DNA of 64,000 nucleotides from Malania oleifera (taxonomy: Eukaryota > Streptophyta > Magnoliopsida > Santalales > Ximeniaceae): the NCBI RefSeq assembly GCF_029873635.1, contig NC_080422.1:18904049-18968048 (forward strand), in the 5' to 3' direction. The notes beneath the pieces were generated by a model, which saw only the letters and a list, made by a program, of their open reading frames with translations, searched no databases and was not told where the DNA came from. The translations under genes and the position numbers were made by a program. The stretch's first letter is position 1, and each line of letters opens with the position of its first letter. Positions 21,812 to 33,503 of this stretch are shown here, piece by piece.

Positions 21812-24188
21812 TCTATCGTGTTTGGTAAATAATTTTTTTACATTTTAAAAGTATGCTTTTTAACCTTTTTAGAGATATTTTAAAATTTAGGAATTTAAAG
21901 CTTCTAAAAGCAATAGGCCGACTTTGTTTTGGAAAATAATTATATTCCATGGATGTTCTTAATAATTTTTTAATATTAAAAAATTACCCACTCATCCCTT
22001 CCTCCCTCTCCTGCTCACATTTTTTTTCCTTTCTTTTTTCAAAGCTCAAATAAAAACTTAGGGCTCATATTGGTAATGATACTGTTTTATACAAATAAAT
22101 TTTTGATAAATAATTTAATAACCATTTAAAATCATATTATTAGTATATGTTAATTTCTAAAATTTATGTTATTAATGTCAAAATTAGTTTTTGTCAAATA
22201 ATTATACTCATAAATTAACATACATATTTTAGTCACTTTAAACATTTCAGTCAGCTAAGGTATTTTTCATTCACTCATCCTCACCGTCCGGTTCAAGTAT
22301 GTAGGCAATAGGCCATTTTTTCATAATACATTGTTCACTAATACAATCATAAATCCAAAAAAGAAATGATAAATACATGCAAAAAATAATTAAAAAAAAA
22401 AGGGGGGAAGCCACAATCAAAATTCGTGTGCCTTTTACTTTTTTCAATTTTAATTTTAGGCATAATTAAGTTATTTTTGTTTTGAAAAAAGTGTAAATGC
22501 CATCTAAGGTCTTGTCTTTGCCTAGGAACGATCTCTCGTTTCCATTCACTCATCTCACCGTCCAAGTTCAAGTAGGTAGGCAATAAACTTTTTTTTTTTT
22601 TACCATAATACATTGTTCACTAATACAAGTATGTAGGAAATGTTAAGGGCTGTTGGGGAAGGTAAAGGGAGTTCTTTTTTCTTATTTTTTTCAACAAAAA
22701 AAAAGTGTTTTTAAGAAAAATAGAATATCAAAATAGGACTATTTTGAAACATTATTATTATTATTATTATGTAGAACTAGGCATAATTGCATTTTTTTTT
22801 AAAAACGATTTTAAAAATTAAACAAGTAAATATGTATCAAGACGCAGAAATAGGCATATGCCTATATATTTTGCCCAGATTTTTAATATCTTTAAAGTGA
22901 GTAAAATTCTAATGTCGAAAATATAGATTCAAAAAAATGAAAAAAAAAATAATAAAAAATGTAGCCCTCTGTTTGGAGGGTCTTGGATTTGAAAGTGTAT
23001 TAAATTTGGATAAGATGTAATACAAAATTGCATTGAAATTTATCCAAATTCACCCAAACTCAAATCTAAGGCCTGAAATTCATGCATCGAAACACAATGT
23101 AAAGGTTCCCAAGACCATCGATAAAGTTTGACGCAGTTAGTACTTAATGCACTAGTAGTCTTGTTAGCATTGAAAATATATATTTAATAAAATGGCAAAA
23201 TGAAAAAGAGAAAGTTTTAGGACCACGCGGTTAGCAACTTAATGCAATGACTGTCTTTTTAATATCGAAAATTTGAATTGACCAAAACAACAAAATAAAA
23301 AAAGAAAAGGTTTTCAAGACCAATTAGTTTAAGTTTCATGCGGCTAGCACTTAATGCACTGTCTTATCTTTTAACCGACCAAGCTGACTCAGCTCTCGCT
23401 CAATGCACTGACAGACTTAACTTTTAAACGATCAGGCTAATGCGACCAACACTTAATGCTGCCTTTAATCGGTCGATGCGCAGCTACCTTCACCCTTCCT
23501 TTTTTGACAAAAAATTAAATATTAGATTTGACATCTTTTCAGAAACTTTAAGTCATCATCTTTCTTTGTGTTTTTATTAGTTTATTTGCACCCAAAAATT
23601 TGTTCACTATTTTCAAATTTTCTTTTTCAAATAATGCAAAAAACTTATTTGATAGGGCAATCTTAAAATTATTTTTCAACAAGAATTGTCAAAAATTGGA
23701 TATTTAAATAAAAAATTATTTTATTAATTTTTAAATAAAATTATCCCCTCACTAATTTAAAACAATCAAAATATGACAATATTTTGAGTGTTCTCTATAT
23801 TATTAATATTGCCATCACTCCATCATTAGGCATCAAAAAAGTTTTAAAGTTTTGTACATTCAAAATGAAAAGAACAATATGGGATACATGGTGAGTTTGG
23901 CCATGATAGATGTTTAGCCTTAAAATATGATATTTAATGCAATTTAATTTAATTTTTAACAACTAAATAAGTAATTCAAGAACAATAAAACTCCCCATTA
24001 GCTAATTGCTACTATTTTTTATTTAATTCTCAAAATTTATGCAAACACAACCTTATCCGAAAAAAAAAAAAAAAAACATTTTCATTCCCCTAAACAATTA
24101 ATCCATTAGGCATCTCAAAAGTTAAAGTTTACAATTTTTATGTTGATGTTTTCATTTCTAACCTTAAAAGGAAGCGAGAAGAGATATA
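21812..24188. repeat. Duplicated 2.2-kb non-coding block, copy B
   Basis: Collinear with 2295-4509, in the same orientation. Copy B has about 70 extra bases near 23728-23815 and about 115 near its right end. The match ends GAAGCGAGAAGAGATATA, which corresponds to GAATCGAGAAGACGTATA in copy A. A Tork-like LTR begins directly after this. By eye the two copies differ at about one base in ten to fifteen. Confidence 0.85.
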
Positions 24189-24868
24189 TGTTGGGCAAGT
24201 AACAAGACAATTAGCGTAACTGATAAATCTTTCCCAAAAATTAAATTTAGGACAAGCAAAAATAACCAACCAACAATAATAATAAATCACACACCAAAAT
24301 AGGAATACCACGATTTTAACATGAAAAAACTCATCCAATGTGAAGGGTAAAAATCACAGGGCCTATTAGACCCAATAAAATCTCCACTATAATAGAGACA
24401 AAAATTACAACAGTACAATTATTAAAAATACTCTCAAACTTATAGCAAAAAGATTCTCAAAGAAATCGCGATAAAATAAGAATGAGCGGAAAGAAGTCAC
24501 CCGAACGTAGTTACTGTCAGTACTACAAAATCAGGTCCTCCAAAGCTCTTCTCCACCGTCCAGATCATAGGTCGACTAATCCTGAACATGCTCTCCAAAT
24601 TTCAGCAAAATCAGATCACAAAAGACCTTCCGATATCGAGTTGATAAAGATTGCACTCTGCCTCACACACTGCCACACAAAGGAGATGGCTACCCACTTT
24701 TTGTTTCTTGTGCGGCACAACTCCCCAAAGAAAACACACTATGTGGCTACCCTACAAAGCACACATTGCACAACCTTTTTTTTTTCTTTTGTTTCTAGCG
24801 GCAGCTCCACACACTACCGCCTTATCCTTTAATTTGCCCTAATGGGCTTTACTCATATGGGCCCCTTC

Positions 24869-24935
<67 letters not shown>

Positions 24936-25344
24936 GGGTTCGACCCACCAAATCTCCCCCTCCAGCCCATAAGAGGAAGGAGACATTCATTAAGATTATC
25001 AAACAATTTTGATATCGGCTGCCTCGACACACAACTCAAGCTTCGCACAAGGCACCACCTTTGTCATCATATCAACAACATTCTTATCAGTGTGGATCTT
25101 CTCAAGTTCAAGCAACTTAGAATCCAAAACATCTCGAATCCAATGATATCTCGCATCAATATGCTTTAATTTACCATGAAATGTTGAATTCTTACTGAGA
25201 TGAATAGCACTTTGGTTATCAAAAAATAACATATACCTCTTCTAAGTGATCCAAGTTCATGAACCAATTTCTTCATCCACAATAACTCTTTACATGCCTC
25301 AATAGCTGCAATGAACTCAATTTATGTAGTAGACAAAGCAACAT
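24189..25344 (-). mobile_element. 3' end of a minus-strand Tork-like Copia: RNase H, polypurine tract and LTR
   Basis: Read on the minus strand from 25344: RNase H fragment, polypurine tract CTGGAGGGGGAGATT (24951-24965), then a 762-bp LTR (24189-24950) that starts TGGTGGGTCGAACCCA and ends …TTGCCCAACA. The LTR ends are inverted relatives (TGGTGGG / TGTTGGG). Inside the LTR there is a (TTA)n run at about 24869-24932. The rest of the element is absent: the RNase H is cut at 25344 by an Athila LTR end. The Tork lineage is an inference from the RNase H and LTR style. Confidence 0.8.
24999..25343 (-). pseudogene. Copia RNase H fragment
   Basis: Minus strand 24999-25232 is open and reads FDNQSAIHLSKNSTFHGKLK, then HIDARYHWIRDVLDSKLLEL and KIHTDKNVVDMMTKVV. 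These are the conserved RNase H end blocks. Upstream, EFIAAIEACKELLWMKKLVH is legible at about 25250-25320 after a stop. It is cut by the insertion at 25345. Confidence 0.85.
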
Positions 25345-26045
25345 TGATTACGCATTTAAACTGCGTAATTAGGTATTTTAATTCATGCATTGAGGCTTCT
25401 ATTTTTAATTAAATACCTAATTATTTTCAATATTTTAGCATGGCGTCCTATTTATAATATTTGGGTTTTATTGAGTAATTTATGAATTTTTGGCATTTTT
25501 TTATCGCGGGGCAATTATCGGTAGCTAAAACCAGCACTACTTCGTAATTCACAGATAATTTTTTCGTCCAAGTTCTGATCAAGACGATTCAAAATTTTAG
25601 AGAAAGATGAGAAAATTATCTACAACTTTCGTGTTTTAAGCTTTGAGTGATGTGAGCTCAAAGATGGTCAAACTCAGGCTTGAAGAAAAAGAAGAAATAT
25701 ATATATCACTTACCTTGATGTGACCCGACCATGCAGCCGGGTTCGGATCCTCCACGCGTGCGTAGGGCAGCTTCCCCCTCTCCCTATATAATTTCTTTTT
25801 TTTTTCCTTACACAATATGCACCCGCCCCCTCTCTCTTGGCTCCCCCTCTCCTATCCTTTCCTCTCTTCTCTTCCCTTCTCTTTTCTCCCAAATTCCCTT
25901 TTCCTCCCAGCTCATTCCCTTGGCCACAAAGCAACCTGACCCCCTCCTTCTCTAATTCTTTCTAACTCTCTCTTCTCCCTCTTCTCTTCTCTTCCCTATT
26001 CTCTCTTTTTTCCCCCTCTCTTCCTCTCGGTTCCACGGCTGCCAA
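25345..26045 (+). repeat. Partial Athila-type LTR in inverted orientation
   Basis: From TGATTACGCATTTAAACTGCG onward the plus strand matches the minus strand of the LTR at 27400-28878, for about 400 bp with clear landmarks (AATTCATGCATT, TTTTTAATTAAATA, CCTATTTAT, ATGCAGCC). Then CT-rich sequence follows up to about 26045, where Athila gag begins on the opposite strand. A TATA-like CTATATAATT is at 25783-25792. The U5 half is missing. Its orientation is opposite to that expected for a normal 3' LTR of this element. Confidence 0.75.
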
Positions 26046-27375
26046 GCTCTGAGGACAAGGTACCATAGTTTGGTACTCCTTATTAGTCTCAGCCTCCTCA
26101 TTAACTGACTTCTTCACTTCTAAGCCCGCTTTCTCTGATTTTTCTTTGACTTCATCTGTCTCAGCCATAACTTCAGGTGTCAGGACAACTGGTTGTCTAT
26201 CAATGAGCATCTCAAGTTGAGAAACTTCTTTCCCACTTCTCAAAATAATAACGGCATTCACTGTCTCAAGAGAAACATTATGTATTTTTTGCTGTTGTTG
26301 CTGGTATTCTTAAGGACTAGGCTGAGGTTCTATCGAAAATTCCTTTTTTTCTAAGATATCCAACAACGTGCTCATCACATTAGCTGTCCTGCAATTCATT
26401 TATGGCCTGAGTATACTGATTGTTAGTTGTGATTTGAATCTGCATGAACTGCTGGAAAGCATCCTCAAGAGACATCTCTGGTGGAGCAGGTGCTGCGTTA
26501 GATTGAAATTCTAACGGTGCAAAGCTCTGAGGGATCTTTTGTGACTGATACTGAGGCGAAAGAGTGTTTGGATAATATGTTGGCTCATATTTATCTCCAC
26601 CATTGTTTGCCCTGATAAGTTGTACTGCCATGGTTACCTGATCGCATCGTTTATTCCATTGTTGGACACTTTCAACTAAGTAATCAAAGAATGATAATGT
26701 CTGATCTGGTTCCTTGTTAAAGAGTTCTCCATTACACATGGTCTAGATAAAGTGTTTGCAATCAGGAGTAAGAGCTATATAGAAACAATAAACTAACATC
26801 CATGATTCAAACCCATGATGTGGACAAGTACTTAGTAGATCCTTGAACCTCTCCTAGCAAGCCCAAAAAGTCTTATCACCCTTCTGCAAAAACTGAATGA
26901 TTAGTTCCTACAAAAATTGAGTTCTCTGTAAGGGACAAAACTTACGCAGAAATTCACGCTTCATATCAGCCCAATTAGAGATAGAGTGAGGTCTCAAAGA
27001 ATTAAACCACATCTTCACCCTATCCTTCAAAGAGACAAGAAATAAACAAAATCTAGTAAATTCATCAGTTCTAACACGAGAAAAAAAAATATTGCAAGTC
27101 AACTCAAACTCCGTCAGGTACCGATAAGGACACTCAAATTCCGTCTCGTAGAATTGAGGTATCAATGACGTCCTCTCGCGTTGCATCATAAAGTTAAGTT
27201 CGTCATTAGGTAAAACAGTGAAAGATGGTGCAGTGGTGTGTGTAAGTTGCAAAAAATCCATAACCGTGCGTGGTGCAGGTGCAGCCATATTTTTTTCAAA
27301 AGTCAATTTTTTTTTCATGAGAACAATGAAAATAATGAAAAAAAAAAAACACTAATTTGAAACTAAGACTAACAT
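26046..27375 (-). pseudogene. Athila-type Gypsy gag
   Basis: Starting near 27318, the minus strand encodes a retrotransposon Gag. 26908-27318 (136 codons) contains KDRVKMWFNSLRPHSISNWA, then MKREFLRKFCPLQRTQFL, matching the family's 'W-x-SL…SI-W…M…FL-KFFP..RT' pattern. 26380-26739 carries the Q-rich segment with LEDAFQQFMQIQITTNNQ. 25962-26261 starts MNAVIILRSGKEVS, the Athila 'N-A-(V/I)-T-L-R-S-G-K' motif. Frameshifts at about 26900, 26380 and 26290 break it. Homology ends at VPCPQSLA (about 26045), the usual 'PFPQRL' site, where the inverted LTR begins. Protease and the rest of pol are absent. Confidence 0.85.
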
Positions 27376-27393
27376 TCCCTGACAACGGCGCTA
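27376..27393 (-). other. Athila-type primer binding site
   Basis: On the minus strand TAGCGCCGTTGTCAGGGA, close to the TGGCGCCGTTGCCGGGGA used by Athila elements (tRNA-Asp in published descriptions). It lies six bases inside the LTR end. Confidence 0.82.
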
Positions 27394-27399
27394 AAAACT

Positions 27400-28878
27400 T
27401 GACTCACTTGAAACATGAGCAGTTCGGAAGCTATCCCAAGTATAAGAATTATGTCATATAATATTTAGTCCAAGGGTCAGATCGACTCCTTAGAGAATGC
27501 ATTTTAATTCCAAACTCGTGTAATTCCAAAAGAAATTAAGAAAAGAAAAATTTACTGAACATAGTTCAGATTTAGTTTCCTAAGATTTTTGAGATTTTGT
27601 AATGAAATTTAAACTCTAACTAAAAATTAAGCACGCACAAAATAACTGTTTAAATAGTAGATTTAAATACCGGAATAACAAAATAAGTAAACCCTGAAAT
27701 CATCCAACTAAATAAAAATATTAACTTTAAACGTAAACTCAAGTAAGAATACACTCTAAATAAAAACATCAACTTTAATAATAAAAACATTCAAAGAAAA
27801 TAATTAAATCGCTATAAAAACTTTAAATAAGAAGACAAATTGAAATTAACAATAATAATGCTCAAACAAGAATTTAAATGCAAGAAGAGAGAAAATAAGA
27901 GAGATAGAGCAAAAATTTATCTAATAATAATATTCTTAAATTAAAGAACTAACTTAAACAAAAATTTAATCCCAAATTAGAATTGAAATAAACTAAATTC
28001 TTAACAAAAATTAATTCTACGCTATTGAATTCAAAGAGAGAGAGAGTAAAAAAGAGCCGGCCGTGAGAAGCTTCTTCCGTATGGATCCAGCTGCTGCCCC
28101 CCTCAGCCCCCCCTCAGCAAAACTACTCCCCTTTGAAAAATATCCAACCCTACTTTTTTACCTTGACTTTTCCCTTCCCCTTCTTTCTTTCCTTTCTTTT
28201 CTTTTTTCTTTCTTTCCTTTCTTTGCCTCACCCAGCATATCAACCACGCCCACTAAGAGGACTCGGCTGCATACCCGAGTCGCATCACCTTTTATATATT
28301 TTTTTTTATTTTATTTTCTTTTTTTTTTTCAAAAGCACCCGATCTGTCCTCCACTTTCAAGTCTGATTTCGACCATACTAAAGCCCATATCTATCAAAGT
28401 TCAAAACACAAAAGTTGTAGAGTTCTTTCTCAGATTTCCCTATAATTTTGAATCATTTCAATCGGAGCTCAGATGAGAACATTACGCCCAGATTACGGAA
28501 TAATGCTGAAATAGTCCATAAAAACAACGTATAGTAACTTCAAGTCTAATTTAGACCTTGATGCAATTAGTATTTCTTAAAATGTAAAACATAAAAATTG
28601 TATATTCTTTCCTTAGCTTTCTATAGCATCTTGAATCATCTAAATCAGAGATCGTATGAAAGAGTTACGCACAGATTACGAAGTACTATTGGTTTTTGGC
28701 TTCCAATAGTTGCCCTACAATAAAAAATACCAAAAATTCATAAATTATTCAATAAAACTCAAATATCATAAATAGGACACAATGGTAATCTATTGAGAGT
28801 AATTAGATATTTAATTAAAAATATAATTCGTAATGCATGAATTAAAACACCTAACTATGCAATTTAAACGCATAATCA
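27400..28878 (-). repeat. Athila-type 5' LTR
   Basis: 1479 bp, TGATTATGCGTTTAAATTGC… to …GTGAGTCA on the minus strand. A TATA-like TATATAAAAGG lies at 28288-28298 on the minus strand, just before a GACTCGGGTATGCAGCCGAGTC inverted repeat. Two related segments with TTACG-CAGATTACG-type sequence (28480-28500 and 28668-28682) suggest an internal duplication of about 190 bp. Open frames inside it (28063-28476) are low-complexity and not genes. Confidence 0.8.
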
Positions 28879-29183
28879 TCTAGAGAGAGTCAAAGAACCA
28901 TATTATCCCAATCCAACAAGAATCAAAAGTAGAAAAATGGTATGGGTTGCCAAAAAGGGAAACTCCTTAGGACTTAAGGATGAACAGATTCAAATTGGAA
29001 TTACATAAATGCTTTCCTTAGGTTCTAGGTTTTGGGGGAGTGATGTCTATTGGCCTACGAAGTGGTCTATGCTTAAAATGTTAAATCTTAGTATGTGCAT
29101 TCATTATACACTTTCACTATATGCTAAGAACATTAGAAAATATAGCCATTATGCAATCTCAGATAAAATATCCAATTTAATCT

Positions 29184-29267
<84 letters not shown>

Positions 29268-31784
29268 TAATGATTGGATAAAATATGAAAACATTGGCTA
29301 TAACATACTTGAATGAAAAACCACTTCCAAATGGACAAGGCAATTGTGCCTAGCATATTATTCTCAATGCTTAATTCATTCTTGAATATACAAATCTTAA
29401 GTTAAGAACATCATGTCCACTCATAATGAAGACTCTTTGAACATAGCATAAATTTTAATCTTTCAAGAGTAATCCAAAATTCATTTTATAAGCTCTCATA
29501 CATTAAATCAAATCCATTAGAGCTTCAACTTTTGGAATTAAGTTAAATGGCTAATATTATTGCTATTGGTTTCAACATATATAAAATGCAATAACTGAGA
29601 AACCTATGCATGAACAATAAGAAAGACAAGTCATTTGAACTTAGGTCTCTTATGTATTGTAAATCATAAGAAAAGAGGCAAATATAGGCTTAGAACTCTC
29701 AAAGAAATATTCATTGTGACTTTTTGGTCTGTTAAGCTTAAGAACTCAAAGCCAAGCTAGAATCACTGAAAATATTACAACTCTTGGTTATTAAACTTGA
29801 AGATGGAAAAAAAAGGCATAAAATGAGTTGAGCGCATAACTCAGGGGGAGCATATATTCTTTCATGATTATATACATTAAAATGCTCTCAATTTTTATTT
29901 ATGCTTATATGTCTATATGCTCTTGTGAGAACAACTCTGCACTAATCTTATAACTATCCATTGTTAGTTACTGGTCATGTCAGATGTTGGATAGTTCATT
30001 TCTTTTATGAGTTGTTGATTGAATTACTAGAAAGCATGCTTGTGTTGAAAGCCTCCTACATGGCGTATGCAATGATATAATTTGCATGCTAGTTGTGGAT
30101 ATTAGGTTGTGGCTTGTTTTATATGATTTATATGTTGAAAACAACCCACTATCAGGTACAAGTTTTATAGGAAAATGTCCGATTTATGGACAGTATGTTG
30201 CCGAAATTTCGATAGGAATTTTCCCAACATAAAACTTTGTCCAAAGATGATTATAATAAAACTAAATATAAAATATTTTTTGAAAGGATGAATGAAAATC
30301 AATTAAATAATTAAACTTCATCCTAACATAATCATCAAACATTTAGAGGAGCTCAGCTCCATCCCTATAGAAAAGGCTCAAAGAACTTATACGCATCATT
30401 TCACTTTTTGAATATTGAAGCTTTTTTGATATCCTTGAACATTGTATCATGCACTTAAAGTTCTATGATTTGATATGAAATGTTCTTAAGTCATGAATTG
30501 CATAGAATATCTTAATATCTATTTCTGATGCACTTGTTGTCTATAGGGATGACTATACTGATTAGAGATAAATATTGTTAATAAATATCTACTATAGTTA
30601 TTGAAGAATGGTTCGTGTGCTCACTTATACTTTGGCATATTCAATGAAATCAATCCCTTGCAAAGTATAAGTAATTTATTTCATCTAAGCTATGGTTCAA
30701 ATTGATAGGGGGAGCATCTAAATTTAAATATTTGCCCTATTATGCTCACTACCTTTTAACTTAGATATGCTTTAAATATAGTGTGGCATGTGCTTAAATG
30801 AAATGATATTTGTGAAAATCTTAAATTGATATTTATTGCTTTGTCACAAGTTGTTTGTGTTTGTCATATGATATTGCATGTGATTGTTAAATCTTTAGGA
30901 TCATCATGGTTGTGATTTTCTGATTATATTTTTGTATGTGCTTAATTGACAAACCAAAAAATTGGTATTTGCTTGATCTTTAAAGCTTCTTTTTCAGCAT
31001 GCAACCCCCAGTATTTATTAAAAATTTAAGGGGATGCATCTTTATACATACATATATTTATATATATTTTTTTAAGCAAGAATTGAATTCATATAGAGTA
31101 TATCTTTTGTCTTGCTTGTGTGCTGAAACGTCTTCATGACTGTGCTTGTATTGTCTTGAAATTTTATGTCATGAAATTATATTATTTATAATTTTATTTG
31201 GGGTGTTGTATAACTGGTTCATTGATCTAACATGAAATGCATGTAAACTAGTTAGATCATGTTTATGTTCAAACCTATTTTTTTTATGCCATGTGTCTTC
31301 AAATTCTAATTTTCTGTGGGTCTTATGAAATGTTTTATTTGTCATGGTTTGAGGATATTCTTGGTTTAACTAAAATTTTCTTGTCATTTAAACCATTTTA
31401 ATAACCAATTATATAGTTTGTGTGCTCAATTGCCATATTTCATACTTTGTCATTCATTGTGCATTGTATGATTATATTATCTTTTTGGATGTTGAAAGTA
31501 ATCATACTTGATCATACTGGATTGTTTAAGTTGGTAGTTGTGAATAAACTATTAATATAAAACTCAATCAAGTCATTTTTATACAGATATTCTTCTGGAA
31601 AATGTTCTAATATCAAACGGCATGCTACCGAAATTTTTAAAGATTTCCCAAAACCATAATTGTATTTAAATGATAATTATCTTTTGTTTGCCTATATACT
31701 AAAATGATTTATATAGGCTCTTTTTGCTATTGCCAAAAGGGGGAGAAGTAGGCAAGTATTTGTCATCATCAAAAAGAGGGAGAT
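28879..31784 (+). mobile_element. 3' internal region of a SIRE/Maximus-like Copia
   Basis: No coding domain is left. The sequence has the long AT-rich, frame-poor tail seen before the 3' LTR in SIRE-type elements. It carries repeated purine-rich stretches: AACTCAGGGGGAGCAT near 29841, GATAGGGGGAGCATC near 30705 and GCCAAAAGGGGGAGAAG near 31733. It ends with AAAAAGAGGGAGAT at 31771-31784, a polypurine tract directly before the LTR. The 5' end of the element is missing. The left limit is approximate. Confidence 0.6.
29188..29265. repeat. Compound microsatellite (CA)n(TA)n
   Basis: About 18 CA units (29188-29223) run straight into about 21 TA units (29224-29265). The open frames through it on both strands (29009-29281, 29149-29343) are artefacts of the repeat. 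Confidence 0.97.
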
Positions 31785-32999
31785 TGATGACCTTATAGGT
31801 CATTTCCCATTTTGATTATGACAAATACTCTAGTATTTAATGGTTGATGAGTTTGTGTGTGGGACTAATCTGAAGTATCATATGGTGCATGCACATAAGC
31901 TAAAAGAAGACAAAGACCCAGAATGTTTATTCATTGTAATTTAGTTAAATTGTTATTCAGGTCTGTAATAATTAAAACTCAATGGTTTGTAATAATTAAT
32001 GCATTACATGCATGATAGGATAGATAAGCTCAAATGACCATAGGGAAACTAAATGATGATAGGGCACCCTTCGATCGACCGACATTGGATTTTTTCGATC
32101 AGCTCTCAATGACCTTAGACTGGCCATAGGGCATTATTATGCATGAAAATGTTCTCTGTTACCTTAAAATTAATCATTATATATATAGGGACAACATTAT
32201 AAGTGGAATAGGACCGAAATGCCCAAGGATGGCATGTTCGGTCGATTGAACTTCGTTACACTGAGATTTTTGGTCGACCGAACCCTCACGGGTCAACAAG
32301 TTGACCACCCAATCTACCGATCAAAAGTATATAAGTTAGCCCTGGTCGGTTGAACCTGACCGGGTCAACAAGTTGACCTCTCGGTCGATCGACCAAATTT
32401 ATATAAGCAACGCCTTAGTCGACCAAACCCCCACGAGGGAATTTCCAACCGCCCGGTCAACCGAACCACCTAGTTCAAATTGACCCAATCGATCGAACCG
32501 CGCAGATTTGAAAAATCGCCTTTGAACCACTCATGTACAGTCGACCATCCTTCTAGTTTAAAATGCTCCCGATCGACCAAACCCAGCCCGATAAGGATTG
32601 GTTGTAAAGGTTGAGGTCAGTCTTATGTTAATTGACTTGGTTGTCAAGGTTAAGGTTAGCCCTGTGCTAATTGACCTGATTGTTTAGGTGCTGCTCCACC
32701 CGTTAAGTGAGCTTATAGTGATAATCATTGTACTTGTTAGCCAAGGCGGGGACGTAGGCAGTTTGCCGAATCTCGATAACATTTTTGGGTGTCATCTCTA
32801 TTTACTGCTTTGTTGTACATACTTAGCTAAATTATTTGTGCAGTTTAATTTTCGCTGTATATTTATATTCATTTACTTATCTGCACTAGATCGACCCTAG
32901 GCTTTTGTAATACTATTGTTAAGGGATTGACCTAGGGGATAAAATTTGAAAATACCAATTCATCCCCCCCCCCCTCTTGGGATTGCACCAAAGCTAACA
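31785..32999 (+). repeat. 3' LTR of the SIRE/Maximus-like Copia
   Basis: 1215 bp from TGATGACCTTATAGG to CACCAAAGCTAACA. It has the TTTTGATTATGACAAA start block and the AATTCATCCCC…TCTTGGGATTGCACC end block of the two solo LTRs at 8490 and 17096. The polypurine tract before it shows it is the 3' LTR. From 32061 to 32585 it carries about a dozen GGTCGACCGAACC-like motifs, including GGGTCAACAAGTTGACC twice. It is shorter than its relatives (about 1.9-2.1 kb). Confidence 0.8.
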
Positions 33000-33436
33000 A
33001 CAACCAAACAGTATTCACCACCAAGCAGTGTTCACAGCCAAACAGTATTCCTAACCATACAATATTCACAAGTAAACAGTATTCACAACCGAACTAGTAT
33101 GTACAACCCGTTAATTATGAAAATTTATTCTCATCATGCCACACAAATTTTCCCTAATTATAAATTATATTCAAAACCATTATTTTTCAAATGCCTAAAC
33201 CATTTAGAAAATCATACTTATATATATAAATCTACATACTCGAATTTAACCGGTTCAAAATTATTAAAAGCTGTTATAACTTATTCCCCTTACCTTTTTT
33301 TTTTTTTTTTTAACGACCCGAAACGAATAGAAAAACTAAAACCCTAGCCGCTCAAATTTGCTGAGGATTGATGACCTACGTGCCAAGAAGAGGGAGAAGG
33401 AATCGTGGAGCACCCGGGAGCTACCAAGAGGCTTAA

Positions 33437-33503
<67 letters not shown>

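Larger units (their letters stand above)
25345..28878 (-). mobile_element. Athila-group Gypsy remnant with inverted LTRs
   Basis: One full LTR (27400-28878), its primer binding site and most of gag lie in minus orientation. A second, partial LTR lies on the left in plus orientation. All of pol is missing. The left end inserts into the Tork RNase H at 25344. Five-base flanks (AACAT on the left and TCTAG on the right) do not match, so the unit is not a simple intact insertion. It may be an autointegration product or two elements fused. Confidence 0.7.

Noticed and set aside
2295-24188. The two 2.2-kb blocks as LTRs of one giant retrotransposon
   Set aside because: They are direct repeats, but neither starts TG nor ends CA at a matching place, no primer binding site follows the left copy, and no polypurine tract precedes the right copy.
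24482-24842. Overlapping plus-strand open frames at 24482-24842
   Set aside because: They lie inside the Tork-like LTR on the opposite strand and show no recognisable protein.
25710-26000. Basic and proline-rich open frames at 25710-25955
   Set aside because: Product of CT-rich low-complexity sequence in an LTR.
29009-29343. Open frames through 29009-29343 on both strands
   Set aside because: They run through the (CA)n(TA)n microsatellite, with no family similarity.
33001-33102. CRISPR-like array from the 17-bp units
   Set aside because: Units are contiguous with no spacers; it is a minisatellite.
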